A stretch of DNA of 64,000 nt from Streptacidiphilus anmyonensis (lineage in GTDB: Bacteria; Actinomycetota; Actinomycetes; Streptomycetales; Streptomycetaceae): contig NZ_BBPQ01000044.1 of NCBI RefSeq assembly GCF_000787855.1, forward strand, positions 1 through 64,000. Direction: 5' to 3'. Shown piece by piece: positions 34,970 to 42,989 of the stretch. Each line of letters opens with the position of its first letter. Position 1 is the stretch's first letter. The notes under the pieces were generated by a model, which saw only the letters and a list, made by a program, of their open reading frames with translations, was not told where the DNA came from and ran no database searches. The position numbers were made by a program, and so were the translations under genes.

Positions 34970-36006
34970 GCACGACGATGTGGCTGCGCTCCGCCGCGGC
35001 CGCGCTGCCCGGACCGCCGGTGGACAACGCCGCGCTGGGGGCCAGGATCGGTCTGCCGGCCGAGTGGATCGACCGCTTCGTCGGCACCCGCGCGCGGCAC
35101 TTCGCCAAGGGCCGCACCGACCTGGCGGGCCTGTGCGAGCGCGCCGCGCGCGACGCGCTCGGCCGGGCCGGTGTCGCGGCCCGCGAGCTCGACTTCGTGG
35201 TCCTGGCCACCGCCACCCCGGACGCGTTGATGCCGACCACGGCGGCCGTCGTCGCGGACCGGATCGGCGCCGGCGACGCGCCCGTCTACCAGCTCCAGTC
35301 CGGCTGTTCCGGCACTGTGCAGGCGTTGGCGCTGGCCCGGGCGCTGCTCGCCGACGGGGCCGGGCTGGGCCTCGTCCTCGGCGGCGACGTCGCGGCCAAA
35401 CACCTGGACCTGGACCAGGACTTCCGCTCGATGCGCCCGGCCCAGCTGGTCAACTACGTCGTCTTCGGGGACGGCGCGGGCGCGGCGGTCGTCTCCGCCG
35501 ACCGCGCGCCGGGCGCGGCCCGCTGCGCGGCCGTCGGCCACCGCCCGGTGCTGCCGGGCGTGGCGCCCGGCCAGCGGCTGGAGTGGTACGGCGCGGCGGA
35601 GCGCGACTCGCAGCTGCCGCCCGCGACGGAGGACTACGCCGCCGTGGAGCAGCGCGTCCCCGAGCTGGCCGAGCAGGCCGCCAAGGAGCAGCTGGCGACC
35701 CTGGGTTGGACCGGCGAGCAGCTGGACCACCTGCTGCCGCCGCAGCTCGGCGGCCGGATGACGACCGCGATCACCGCCCGGCTGCGGGCCGCGCTCGGCG
35801 CGGAGCGAGCCGCGGAGCTGTCCTGCGTCGCGGACACCGGCAACACCGGGAACGCGCTGCTGCTCCAGCAGTTGGCGCTGCTGCTGCCGCTGCTGCGCGA
35901 GGGGGAGCGGACGCTCGCGGTCTGCGTCGAGTCGAGCCGCTGGATCACCGGCACGCTCGCGCTGGGCACGCCCGGCCCGCAGCCCGGGGAAGGGCGATCG
36001 GCATGA
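34966..36006 (+). CDS. KAS III-like condensing enzyme with altered active site
   Basis: 346-residue thiolase-fold protein of the FabH class. The acyl-accepting Cys114 is present in QSGCSGT. The HQAN motif reads PQLG (residues 259-262), so the catalytic His and first Asn are lost, and GNTS reads GNTG with Asn293 retained. Such changes argue against ordinary decarboxylative condensation and for acyl transfer or a special C-C/C-O bond formation. The neighbours (ACP, E2-type acyltransferase, hydrolase) are those of tetronate-forming KAS III enzymes. Its ATG overlaps the PKS stop. Confidence 0.87.
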   Translation: MSTTMWLRSAAAALPGPPVDNAALGARIGLPAEWIDRFVGTRARHFAKGRTDLAGLCERAARDALGRAGVAARELDFVVLATATPDALMPTTAAVVADRIGAGDAPVYQLQSGCSGTVQALALARALLADGAGLGLVLGGDVAAKHLDLDQDFRSMRPAQLVNYVVFGDGAGAAVVSADRAPGAARCAAVGHRPVLPGVAPGQRLEWYGAAERDSQLPPATEDYAAVEQRVPELAEQAAKEQLATLGWTGEQLDHLLPPQLGGRMTTAITARLRAALGAERAAELSCVADTGNTGNALLLQQLALLLPLLREGERTLAVCVESSRWITGTLALGTPGPQPGEGRSA

Positions 36007-36260
36007 CCGGTGTGAACGGGACCGGGCCTGCCGAACTGGCCGACCTGGGCGGCCTGGTGGCGCTGCTCAACGAGGAGCTGGACCTGGAGCTCTCGGCGGA
36101 GCAGGCCGACCTGCCGCTGGACGCGCTGCCCGGCTGGGACTCGATGCTGCTGCTGCGCGTCCTGCTCGCCATCGAGGCCGCCGCGGGCCGGGCGCAGTCG
36201 CTCGCCGACCTGCTCACCGCCGGGACGCTGCGCGAGCTGCACCGGGCGGTGCGGCGGTGA
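36003..36260 (+). CDS. Acyl carrier protein (third of left arm)
   Basis: 85 residues. The attachment Ser47 is in the PGWDSMLLL motif, followed by VLLAIEAAAG. The Trp before the Asp-Ser pair is unlike the GxDS of fatty acid ACPs. It overlaps the genes on both sides by four bases. In tetronate pathways an ACP at this place carries the glyceryl unit; here the enzyme that would load glycerate is absent, so the cargo is unknown. Confidence 0.85.
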   Translation: MTGVNGTGPAELADLGGLVALLNEELDLELSAEQADLPLDALPGWDSMLLLRVLLAIEAAAGRAQSLADLLTAGTLRELHRAVRR

Positions 36261-37099
36261 GCCGCCGCGACCGGGCGCGGCGTCACACCCGGTACTTCCT
36301 CGACTGGGCGCGCAGCGCCGCCCCGGTGCATCTGGGCGCCGAGGTCGACATGCGCGGCGTCGAGGCGCACCGGGCCGCCGCCCGTGCGGCGGGCTCGCCG
36401 ACGTCCGTCGTCAGCTACCTGCTCTACGCCGCCGGACGAGTGCTGGCCCGCCACCCCGAGGCCAACGCCGTCGCCGTCGGCCGGGTCTTCCCGAGGACGG
36501 TCCGCTTCGACCGGGTCCACGCCAAGCTCGCCGTCGACACGGGCGGCGGACCGGCCGGGGGCACGGGCGGGGAACGGCGGGTGCACACCGCCGTGCTGCA
36601 CGACGTGGACCGGCTCCCGCTGGCGGAGCTCCAGCGGCTCGTGGAGCACCACCGCGACGACCACACGGACGGCAGCGCCGACGCCGCACGGCTGCTGGCC
36701 CGCCTGCCGGCCCCCGTGGGCCGGCTCGCCTTCCGGGCCGCGATGGCCCGCACCTCGCGCAGGCCCGAGCTGCTCGGCACGGTCGCCGTCAGCTCGCTCG
36801 GCCACCGGCGCGTGGACACCTTCGACGCCTTCGGCGGCACGGCGGTCACCCTCACCGCCGGCCGGATCAAGCAGCACCCCACCCCGGTGCTGCGCCTGGG
36901 GCTCACCTTCGACCACCGCGTCATCGACGGCGCCGCAGCCGCGGATGTCCTCGACGAGCTCGTCCACTTGCTGGAGGCCTGTGATGCCGCTCTTCCCGGG
37001 GGGTGGGACGACCCTCGACTCCGTCTCGGTGATGGACCGGCCGATCCGCCTGACCGGTCCGGAGGGGCCCTGGCACCGGTTCGCCAAGGCCTTCCGTGA
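36257..37099 (+). CDS. Free-standing 2-oxoacid dehydrogenase (E2)-type acyltransferase
   Basis: 280 residues carrying only the catalytic CAT-like domain of E2 subunits, with no lipoyl or subunit-binding domain. The catalytic HxxxD motif is FDHRVIDG with His220 and Asp224, near the C-terminus as expected. Established: Agg4 and QmnD-type homologues in tetronate clusters acetylate the tetronate hydroxymethyl group. Inference: the same chemistry here. The last ~40 residues lie beyond the conserved domain and overlap the PPTase gene. Confidence 0.87.
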   Translation: MSRRDRARRHTRYFLDWARSAAPVHLGAEVDMRGVEAHRAAARAAGSPTSVVSYLLYAAGRVLARHPEANAVAVGRVFPRTVRFDRVHAKLAVDTGGGPAGGTGGERRVHTAVLHDVDRLPLAELQRLVEHHRDDHTDGSADAARLLARLPAPVGRLAFRAAMARTSRRPELLGTVAVSSLGHRRVDTFDAFGGTAVTLTAGRIKQHPTPVLRLGLTFDHRVIDGAAAADVLDELVHLLEACDAALPGGWDDPRLRLGDGPADPPDRSGGALAPVRQGLP

Positions 37100-37838
37100 G
37101 CACGGCGTGGCCATGGTGCACGCCCGGCTGGCCGACTGGGTCCCCGAGGACCTGGACGACCCCGGGCTCGCCCTCGCGCTCGGCCGCGACTACGCGCGCT
37201 TCCGCGACATGCGCCACCGGCCCGTCCGCGAGCGGTTCGCCGCGTCGCGCTCGCTGCTGCACTGGGTCGCCGGACAGGCCATGGACGCGCCGCCGGAGAC
37301 GGTCGAGATCGCGTACAAGCCCGGCGGCCGCCCCTACCTGCGCGGCTGCGACCAGATCGACATCAGCCTGAGCCACACCGACGAGCTGCTGCTGGTCGGC
37401 ATCACCCGGCGCGGCTGGATCGGCGTCGACGCGGAGCTCTCGGACCGGCCCATGCTGAGCCCCGGCATCGAGCGCCAGGTCTGTACCGCGTACGAGCGCG
37501 CCATGCTGGCCGACGTGGAGGAGGACGACCGCAACCACGAGATGGTCCGGCTGTGGACGCTCAAGGAGGCCTACAGCAAGGCCATCGGGCAGGGCCTGCG
37601 GTTCCGCTTCAACGAGTTCGGCTTCGGCCCGGCGGGACGCCCGCTCCAGGTGCTGCGGCCCGACGGCTCGCCGGGCACCGGGGACGAGTGGGTCCTCGAC
37701 AGCTGCACCATCGACGGCAGGTACACCGTCAGCTGGGCCCTGTACGACGCCGGCTTCGGCGACACCGAGGACACCCGGGCCAGCACCATGCTCGATCCCG
37801 GGCTGCTGGAGGCACTCATGGACGGAGCAGGGGCATGA
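36984..37838 (+). CDS. Sfp-type 4'-phosphopantetheinyl transferase
   Basis: 284 residues. It converts apo-ACPs to the holo form with CoA. The magnesium-binding GVDAE (Asp149, Glu151) and the WTLKEAYSKA motif (Lys194-Glu195) are intact. Start choice: the ATG at 36984 has GGAGG six bases upstream but overlaps the acyltransferase gene by 116 bases; ATGs at 37032 and 37113 would shorten the overlap but lack a ribosome site. A dedicated PPTase fits a cluster with four discrete ACPs and an in-module one. Confidence 0.92.
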   Translation: MPLFPGGGTTLDSVSVMDRPIRLTGPEGPWHRFAKAFREHGVAMVHARLADWVPEDLDDPGLALALGRDYARFRDMRHRPVRERFAASRSLLHWVAGQAMDAPPETVEIAYKPGGRPYLRGCDQIDISLSHTDELLLVGITRRGWIGVDAELSDRPMLSPGIERQVCTAYERAMLADVEEDDRNHEMVRLWTLKEAYSKAIGQGLRFRFNEFGFGPAGRPLQVLRPDGSPGTGDEWVLDSCTIDGRYTVSWALYDAGFGDTEDTRASTMLDPGLLEALMDGAGA

Positions 37839-38905
37839 CCGTCAGCAGAGTCCACGACGGCGTCGGCGTCGAGGAGCTGTCCGAGCTCGCGCTGCTGCAC
37901 GCGCTCGCCCAGGGCATCGACGAACCGACGGCGCGGGAGCTGCTGACGCGGGTGCGCCGCCCGTGGGGCGAGGGCTCCGACGCGTGGGGGCCGGTCTGGA
38001 CGGCGGCCGCGGACCGGCTCGCCGGGCTCGGCCGTCTGCTGGAGGCCTGCCGTCTCTACGCCGTCGCCCGCTTCCCCTTCCCCGGCGACGAGCCGCGTCG
38101 CGTCGCGCAGCGGCGCTGCGTCGAGAGCTTCGACCGCTGGCGCCACGCGCAGCCGACCCCGATCGACCGGCTGACGGTCTCCCTGGACGGCGAGCGCTTC
38201 GTCGCCTGGACGGCGGGCCTGGACCCGGTGCGGCCCCGGCCGCTGCTGCTGGTGCTCGGCGGCATCGTCAGCGTCAAGGAGCAGTGGGCGCCGCTGCTGA
38301 CGCAGGCCGACGCGCTGGGCGTGGCCCTGGCCGTCACCGAACTCCCGGGCGTCGGCGAGAACACCCTGCGGTACGACGCGGCCGCGCCGCGGATGCTCTC
38401 CGCCCTGCTCGACGCGCTGCTCGGCCTCGCCGACGTGCGCCGCGTCGCGGCGGTGGCACTGAGCTTCGGCGGTCACCTCGCGATGCGCTGCGCGCTGGAG
38501 GATCCGCGGATCGCGTCCGTCGCGACGGTCGGCGCGCCCGTGCGGCGGTTCTTCACCGACGCCGCCTGGTGGTCGACGCTGCCCGCCACGACACGGGCGT
38601 GCCTCGCCCACACCATGCGGACGCCGCCGACCGAGCTGCGGGAGCGGTTGCGCGACTGGGCGTTGACGGACGGGGAGCTGGCGCGGCTGGCCGAGCAGCG
38701 GGTGCCGGTGCACTACGTCGCGAGCCTGCGCGACGAGATCACGCCCCCGGGGGAGGCCGACCTGCTGCGCCGGGCGGGCGTGCCCGGCACGGACCGCGCC
38801 TTCGACGACGTCCACGGCGCGCCGGACCACCTGGACGAGACCCGCCTCCACCTGATCGGCGGCGCGCTCGCGACGTTCAGAGGCGCCCCGGGGGCGGGGA
38901 GATGA
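37835..38905 (+). CDS. Alpha/beta hydrolase (FrsA/Agg5-like)
   Basis: 356 residues. A helical N-terminal region (about 1-120) precedes an alpha/beta hydrolase domain with nucleophile Ser210 in ALSFGG, Asp in SLRDEITPP and a C-terminal His. The layout matches FrsA/DUF1100-type hydrolases, the class that includes Agg5-like enzymes that eliminate acetate from acetylated tetronates. That function is inferred from the neighbouring E2-type acyltransferase; a plain thioesterase role is the alternative. The ATG overlaps the PPTase stop. Confidence 0.82.
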   Translation: MTVSRVHDGVGVEELSELALLHALAQGIDEPTARELLTRVRRPWGEGSDAWGPVWTAAADRLAGLGRLLEACRLYAVARFPFPGDEPRRVAQRRCVESFDRWRHAQPTPIDRLTVSLDGERFVAWTAGLDPVRPRPLLLVLGGIVSVKEQWAPLLTQADALGVALAVTELPGVGENTLRYDAAAPRMLSALLDALLGLADVRRVAAVALSFGGHLAMRCALEDPRIASVATVGAPVRRFFTDAAWWSTLPATTRACLAHTMRTPPTELRERLRDWALTDGELARLAEQRVPVHYVASLRDEITPPGEADLLRRAGVPGTDRAFDDVHGAPDHLDETRLHLIGGALATFRGAPGAGR

Positions 38906-39279
38906 CACCGGGCTGGACCTACCGCACGCCGACCGGCCGCGCGACGAGCGCGCTGGTCGGCGTCGCCGCGCTGGCCGCGGCGCGGGGCCTCGCCGGGCCG
39001 CGGAGCAGGACCCTGTGGGTCTGCGCGGTGGTGCCGGACGTGGCCCTGCTGATCGGCCTATCGGCCGCGCCGACGTGGAAGCAGCTGCCGTCCTACGCGA
39101 TCCGCCCGTACAACACGCTGCACTCGCCTGTCGTCCCTGCCGCGCTTCTCTTGGCCGCGGGGATCTCGCGCCATCGCGGCACCACGGTCGCCGGCCTCGC
39201 CTGGCTGGCGCACATCGCGGTCGACCGCGCGTTCGGTTACGGGCCACGCGACGCCGAAGGGTTCGTTGCACACGCCTAG
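38902..39279 (+). CDS. DUF4260 family membrane protein
   Basis: 125 residues with three to four hydrophobic segments and the family ending VDRAFGYG. DUF4260 proteins have no established function. It is the last gene of the left-arm operon, overlapping the hydrolase stop, and is followed directly by a long hairpin. It may be a membrane partner or a passenger. Confidence 0.8.
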   Translation: MTPGWTYRTPTGRATSALVGVAALAAARGLAGPRSRTLWVCAVVPDVALLIGLSAAPTWKQLPSYAIRPYNTLHSPVVPAALLLAAGISRHRGTTVAGLAWLAHIAVDRAFGYGPRDAEGFVAHA

Positions 39280-39380
39280 GGGCGCGAGGAACTGCGCGAC
39301 AAGCCACCCACGCGGGTAGAGCCCCGAACGCGCAGGGCCATCCGCATGTCGGGGGTTTCTCGCGCAGTTCCTCGCGCCCC
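39279..39380. terminator. Dispersed Streptomyces hairpin repeat, copy 1
   Basis: Perfect 21-bp inverted repeat (39279-39299 with 39360-39380) of the GGGGCGCG-GGAACTGCGCGA type that recurs in many streptomycete chromosomes between genes. Here it separates the convergent DUF4260 and P450 genes and should terminate both. A second copy lies at 60391-60491. Confidence 0.85.
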
Positions 39381-39385
39381 CGGGG

Positions 39386-40540
39386 TTACCACTCGACCGG
39401 AAGCTCCACCAACCGGTTCACCAACAACCCGCTGTGCATCCGCAGTTCGTCGACCGGCACGCCCAGACGCAGCTGCGGCACCCTGCGCGCCAGCGCACTG
39501 AGCGCCGTGCGCAGCTCCGCGCGGGCGAGGGAGGCGCCGAGGCAGTAGTGGGGGCCCTGGCCGAAGGCCAGGTGGGGGCGGCCGTCGCGGGAAGCGTCGA
39601 AGCGGTCCGGGTCGGGGAAGACGGACTCGTCGCGGTCCGCCGAGCAGATCGACGCGATCACCGCGCTGTTGCGCGGGACGAACGTCCCGGCGATCTCGAC
39701 GTCGCGCAGGGTGACGCGCAGCGGGCCGCCGTCGCCGACGGGGTTGTACCGCAGCAACTCCTCGACCAGGGAGTCGAGCGCCGCCCCGGTCGAGGGGACC
39801 GCGCGCAGCCCTTCCGGGCGCAGCAGCAGCGTCAGCACGGAGGTGCCGATGACGCCGGCGGTGGTCTCGTGGCCGGCGAGCAGCAGGGTGACCGCCATCG
39901 TCAGCAGTTCGCGTTCGTCGAGGCCGCCGAGGGCCAGCGCGCTGAGGAGGTCGTCACCGGGGTCGCGGCGCTTCGCGGCGACCAGGCCGCCGAGGTACTG
40001 GAGCAGCGCGCCGCGGGCCTCGGGGCTGGGGGCGGTGAGCGAGAGGACCTGGTCGGACCAGGACTGGAAGGTGTCGCGGTCGGCGAAGGGCACGCCCAGC
40101 AGCTCGCAGATGACGAACGCGGGCAGGGGGAAGGCGAAGTGGCTGATGAGGTCGGCCCCGGGACCGGCCGCGACGAGGCCGTCGACGAGGCGGTCCGCAG
40201 CCTCGTCCAGCAGCGGCTGGAGCGCGGCCGTGCGCCGCGGGTTGAACTCCTTCGCGACCAGGGCGCGCAGGCGGGTGTGCTCGGGGCTGTCCAGCGTGAA
40301 CAGGCCGCCGGGGTCGAAGGGGAGCCGGGTCAGCTTCGGGGCCTCCGGCAGGACCGTCGCGGCGCGGCTGAAGTCGGGGTCGCCGAGGATCCGGCGCACG
40401 TCCTCGTAACGGCTGACCAGGTAGCCGTGGTCGCCGCTGGGGAAGCGCACGTGGGCGACGGGGCAGGAGCCGCGCAGCTCGCGGTAGGCGGCGGGCACCT
40501 CGGTGGCGTTCGCACGGGCGGGCGGGTAGTCGAGGCTCAT
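39386..40540 (-). CDS. Cytochrome P450
   Basis: Soluble bacterial P450, 384 residues. The heme ligand Cys333 is in FGQGPHYCLG, the oxygen-activating I-helix reads LLAGHETTAG, and the EELLR motif gives the ExxR pair. Likely hydroxylates or couples an intermediate of the adjacent clusters. The start MSLDYPP is used; a longer frame upstream would run into the divergent promoter. It is divergent from the DUF6059 gene. No dedicated ferredoxin gene is seen. Confidence 0.92.
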   Translation of the reverse strand: MSLDYPPARANATEVPAAYRELRGSCPVAHVRFPSGDHGYLVSRYEDVRRILGDPDFSRAATVLPEAPKLTRLPFDPGGLFTLDSPEHTRLRALVAKEFNPRRTAALQPLLDEAADRLVDGLVAAGPGADLISHFAFPLPAFVICELLGVPFADRDTFQSWSDQVLSLTAPSPEARGALLQYLGGLVAAKRRDPGDDLLSALALGGLDERELLTMAVTLLLAGHETTAGVIGTSVLTLLLRPEGLRAVPSTGAALDSLVEELLRYNPVGDGGPLRVTLRDVEIAGTFVPRNSAVIASICSADRDESVFPDPDRFDASRDGRPHLAFGQGPHYCLGASLARAELRTALSALARRVPQLRLGVPVDELRMHSGLLVNRLVELPVEW

Positions 40541-40609
40541 GCGGGGAGTGTCGGCGCGGCCGCTCGGATTCCGGTCGAGATCGTGAACCACACCGACCAT
40601 GACTCGCCC

Positions 40610-40627
40610 TGGAGTGGCTCTCGAGCG
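40610..40627 (+). promoter_or_regulatory. Weak SARP-type heptamer pair
   Basis: TGGAGTG and TCGAGCG start 11 bp apart in the P450/DUF6059 intergenic region. The spacing fits SARP sites but the first heptamer is a poor match. Confidence 0.35.
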
Positions 40628-40676
40628 GCCGGGCCGACCATGGAAGGCATCCCCTTTGTGCCAAGGAGGTGCCCTC

Positions 40677-40958
40677 GTGGGCAGGTTGGGGCGAGGTCTC
40701 GCCAAGTACTGCTTCTATCCGGTGTTGCGGGCACTGGCCGTCTACGGGCAGTGCCAGGTAGGGGTCTTCCACCCGGACATCAACCCGACGGAGCTGGCCC
40801 GTCAGCTGCGTCCGGCGGACGACCGGGTGCCGTCCGTGCCGGCCACGTTCCTCGGCCTCGCCGGGCCGCCGCTGGGGCACCCGGAGCGGCTGACCGCCGG
40901 GGTCGGGCTCTCCTCCTACGAGCGTGAGGTGCTGCGTCAGTTGGACCTCAGCAGCTGA
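40677..40958 (+). CDS. DUF6059 family small protein
   Basis: 93 residues. The order YPVLRALAVYGQC, LAGPPLGHPERLT and LSSYEREVLRQL matches DUF6059, a family of small proteins usually found beside SARP regulators in streptomycete clusters. Function unknown. The GTG at 40677 has AAGGAGG eight bases upstream; a longer frame to 40599 lacks such a site. Next downstream gene is a SARP. Confidence 0.82.
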   Translation: MGRLGRGLAKYCFYPVLRALAVYGQCQVGVFHPDINPTELARQLRPADDRVPSVPATFLGLAGPPLGHPERLTAGVGLSSYEREVLRQLDLSS

Positions 40959-41134
40959 GGGCGGCCGTGGGGCGATTGATCGCGTTTGAGGGTGATTGAG
41001 GAAGTCCTTCGCAAGTCGTGAAGATCTCACTGTTCCCGACCGTCCGGCCTTTGGCACTCTGGTGCTTGGCTCTCTCCGCAGCGACCTCGAAAGGAGAAGG
41101 CCGCGGCGCCTACCGTGGAGGGGACGGTGAGGGC

Positions 41135-42019
41135 ATGGAGATCAAGGTACTGGGCCCGCTTGAGGCGGTCGAAGCGGAAGTCTCGATCGTTCCCACGGCC
41201 GGCAAGCCGCGTCAACTGCTCGCCCTGCTGGCGCTGAACGCGCGTCAGATGGTGCCTGTGGTCGCGATGATGGACGAGCTGTGGGGTCCGCGTCCGCCGC
41301 GCAGTGCGGCGACCACCTTGCAGACCTACATCTTTCAACTGCGTCGTTCGCTCTCGGCCGCGATGGTCGGCACGGGGCGCGACGCCAAGGAGGTGCTGAT
41401 CACCCGCAGTGCGGGATATCTGCTGGAGACTCCGATGGGCGACGTCGACGCCTGCCGGTTCGACGAGTTGACCGTCAGAGGCTACGCGGCCTTCGAGGCG
41501 GGAGACCCGGAGGCCGCGTCGCGCCAGCTCGGTCAGGCGCTGGGCCTCTGGCGAGGTCCGGCGCTGATCGATCTTCCGCGCGGCAGCAGGCTGGAGATCG
41601 AGGCGACCCGGCTGGACGAGAGCCGGGTCGCGGCTTTGGAGCGACGCCTCGACGCGGACCTGCAGCTGGGGCGGCACCACGAGATCCTCGGGGAACTGGC
41701 CGGGCTGACCGCCCAGTACCCGCTGCACGAGAACCTGCACGCCCAGTTCATGCTGGCGCTCTACCGCTGCGGGATGTCCGCGCGGGCCTTGGAGGTCTTC
41801 CGGCGGCTGCGCGCCTCGCTGATCGACGAGTTGGGCCTGGAGCCCTCCGCGCCGGTGCAGCGGCTGCAGCGGGCGGTGCTGTCCTCGGATCCGATGCTCG
41901 ACCCGGTCAGTCCGTTGCGTCCGCAGAGTCCCAGGTCGCAGCCGGTCGGCACGGAGCGTCGGCAGACCCTCGACGGGCCGGGCCGGGCCATGGCCCCGAG
42001 GGCAGGGAGCCGCGGCTGA
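41135..42019 (+). CDS. SARP family transcriptional activator 1
   Basis: 294 residues. An OmpR-like winged-helix DNA-binding domain (about 1-95, with ELWGPRPPRSAATTLQTYIFQLRR) is followed by a bacterial transcriptional activation domain (about 100-250). No ATPase or TPR extension, so it is a small pathway-specific SARP like ActII-ORF4. The C-terminal ~40 residues are Pro/Arg-rich. ATG at 41135 begins MEIKVLG, the usual SARP start. The 176-bp upstream gap should hold its promoter. Confidence 0.93.
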   Translation: MEIKVLGPLEAVEAEVSIVPTAGKPRQLLALLALNARQMVPVVAMMDELWGPRPPRSAATTLQTYIFQLRRSLSAAMVGTGRDAKEVLITRSAGYLLETPMGDVDACRFDELTVRGYAAFEAGDPEAASRQLGQALGLWRGPALIDLPRGSRLEIEATRLDESRVAALERRLDADLQLGRHHEILGELAGLTAQYPLHENLHAQFMLALYRCGMSARALEVFRRLRASLIDELGLEPSAPVQRLQRAVLSSDPMLDPVSPLRPQSPRSQPVGTERRQTLDGPGRAMAPRAGSRG

Positions 42020-42084
42020 GGCGCCCGCACACCACCATCGCTCCGCCCCGGCCCGCGCCGTCGGCTCCGCCGCCGTGCGCGGGC

Positions 42085-42102
42085 TCAAGAGCATGTCAAG
42101 CG
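42085..42102 (+). promoter_or_regulatory. SARP-type direct repeat upstream of thioesterase/SARP 2
   Basis: TCAAGAG (42085) and TCAAGCG (42096) start exactly 11 bp apart, the spacing of classic SARP half-sites. They lie about 80 bp upstream of the type II thioesterase start and would control thioesterase and SARP 2 together. Confidence 0.6.
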
Positions 42103-42131
42103 TTCCTGCAGCTTCTCTGAGGACGATCGTT

Positions 42132-42156
42132 CACACCTGAGGTTGCTCAGGGTGTG
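42132..42156 (+). promoter_or_regulatory. Imperfect palindrome in the thioesterase leader
   Basis: CACACCTGAG and CTCAGGGTGTG face each other across four bases between the SARP-type repeat and the thioesterase start. It could be an operator or a short leader hairpin. Confidence 0.4.
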
Positions 42157-42181
42157 CGCGACGTGACGAGGGGGTGCGGTC

Positions 42182-42970
42182 ATGGGCGGCTGGTTCGCGG
42201 TGGACCCGGGGCCTTCGGGGCCGATGCGTCTGTTCTGCTTCCACCATGCGGGGGCGGGCGCGCTCTCCTTCGCCCGCTGGCAGAATCGTTTCCTCAGCGC
42301 TCTCCCCGTGGAGGCGCCGGTACGTGTGGTGCCCGTGCGGCTTCCCGGGCGCGAGAGCCGGCTGCGCGAACCGCGGATCACCTCGGCGACGCGTCTGCTC
42401 GACGAACTCGAGGCGGCCCTGCGCGCGTACTGCGACGAGCCGTACGCGCTCTACGGGCACAGCCTGGGCGCGCTGGTCGCCTACTCCGTCGCGGACCGGC
42501 TGCGCAGCCGAGGGCTGCGCCCGCCGGAGCTGCTCGCCGTCGGCGCCTGCTCCCCGCCCCACCTCGGCATGCCGCTGCTCGACGGCGCCGAGCTCGACGA
42601 CCGCGCGCTGCACGGCCTGCTCGAGCGCACCGGCGGCGAGATGCCGCAGAGCTCCCTGGGGCCGGTCTGGTCGCAGACCATGCTCGACATCCTCAGGGAC
42701 GACCTGCTGCTGGCCCGGGGTCTTCGGGCGGCCGCGGGCCGGACGTTGGACGTTCCCGTGCTCGCCCTGGCCGGTCAGGCCGACCATGTCGCGCCGGTGG
42801 CCCAGGTCGCCGAGTGGAGCGCCTACACGGTCGGGGGCTTCACGCTGCGGAGCCTTCCCGGCGACCACTTCTTCGTCCGTGACGAACCGGTCGTGGCGCT
42901 GCTCGCGGAACGGCTCGGACAGATCCCGGCGGACTGCCTGACCTCCGCGACCGCCGCCCCCCTGGGCTGA
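42182..42970 (+). CDS. Type II thioesterase
   Basis: 262 residues, alpha/beta hydrolase of the editing thioesterase class. The nucleophile is Ser94 in YGHSLGAL, with Asp in GQADHVAP and His in PGDHFF. It hydrolyses misloaded or stalled acyl groups from carrier proteins. It is a free enzyme, with SARP 2 following 19 bp downstream. It could serve the single-module PKS of the left arm, which has no thioesterase of its own. Confidence 0.93.
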   Translation: MGGWFAVDPGPSGPMRLFCFHHAGAGALSFARWQNRFLSALPVEAPVRVVPVRLPGRESRLREPRITSATRLLDELEAALRAYCDEPYALYGHSLGALVAYSVADRLRSRGLRPPELLAVGACSPPHLGMPLLDGAELDDRALHGLLERTGGEMPQSSLGPVWSQTMLDILRDDLLLARGLRAAAGRTLDVPVLALAGQADHVAPVAQVAEWSAYTVGGFTLRSLPGDHFFVRDEPVVALLAERLGQIPADCLTSATAAPLG

Positions 42971-42989
42971 CTCAAGAAGGAGCTCGACG

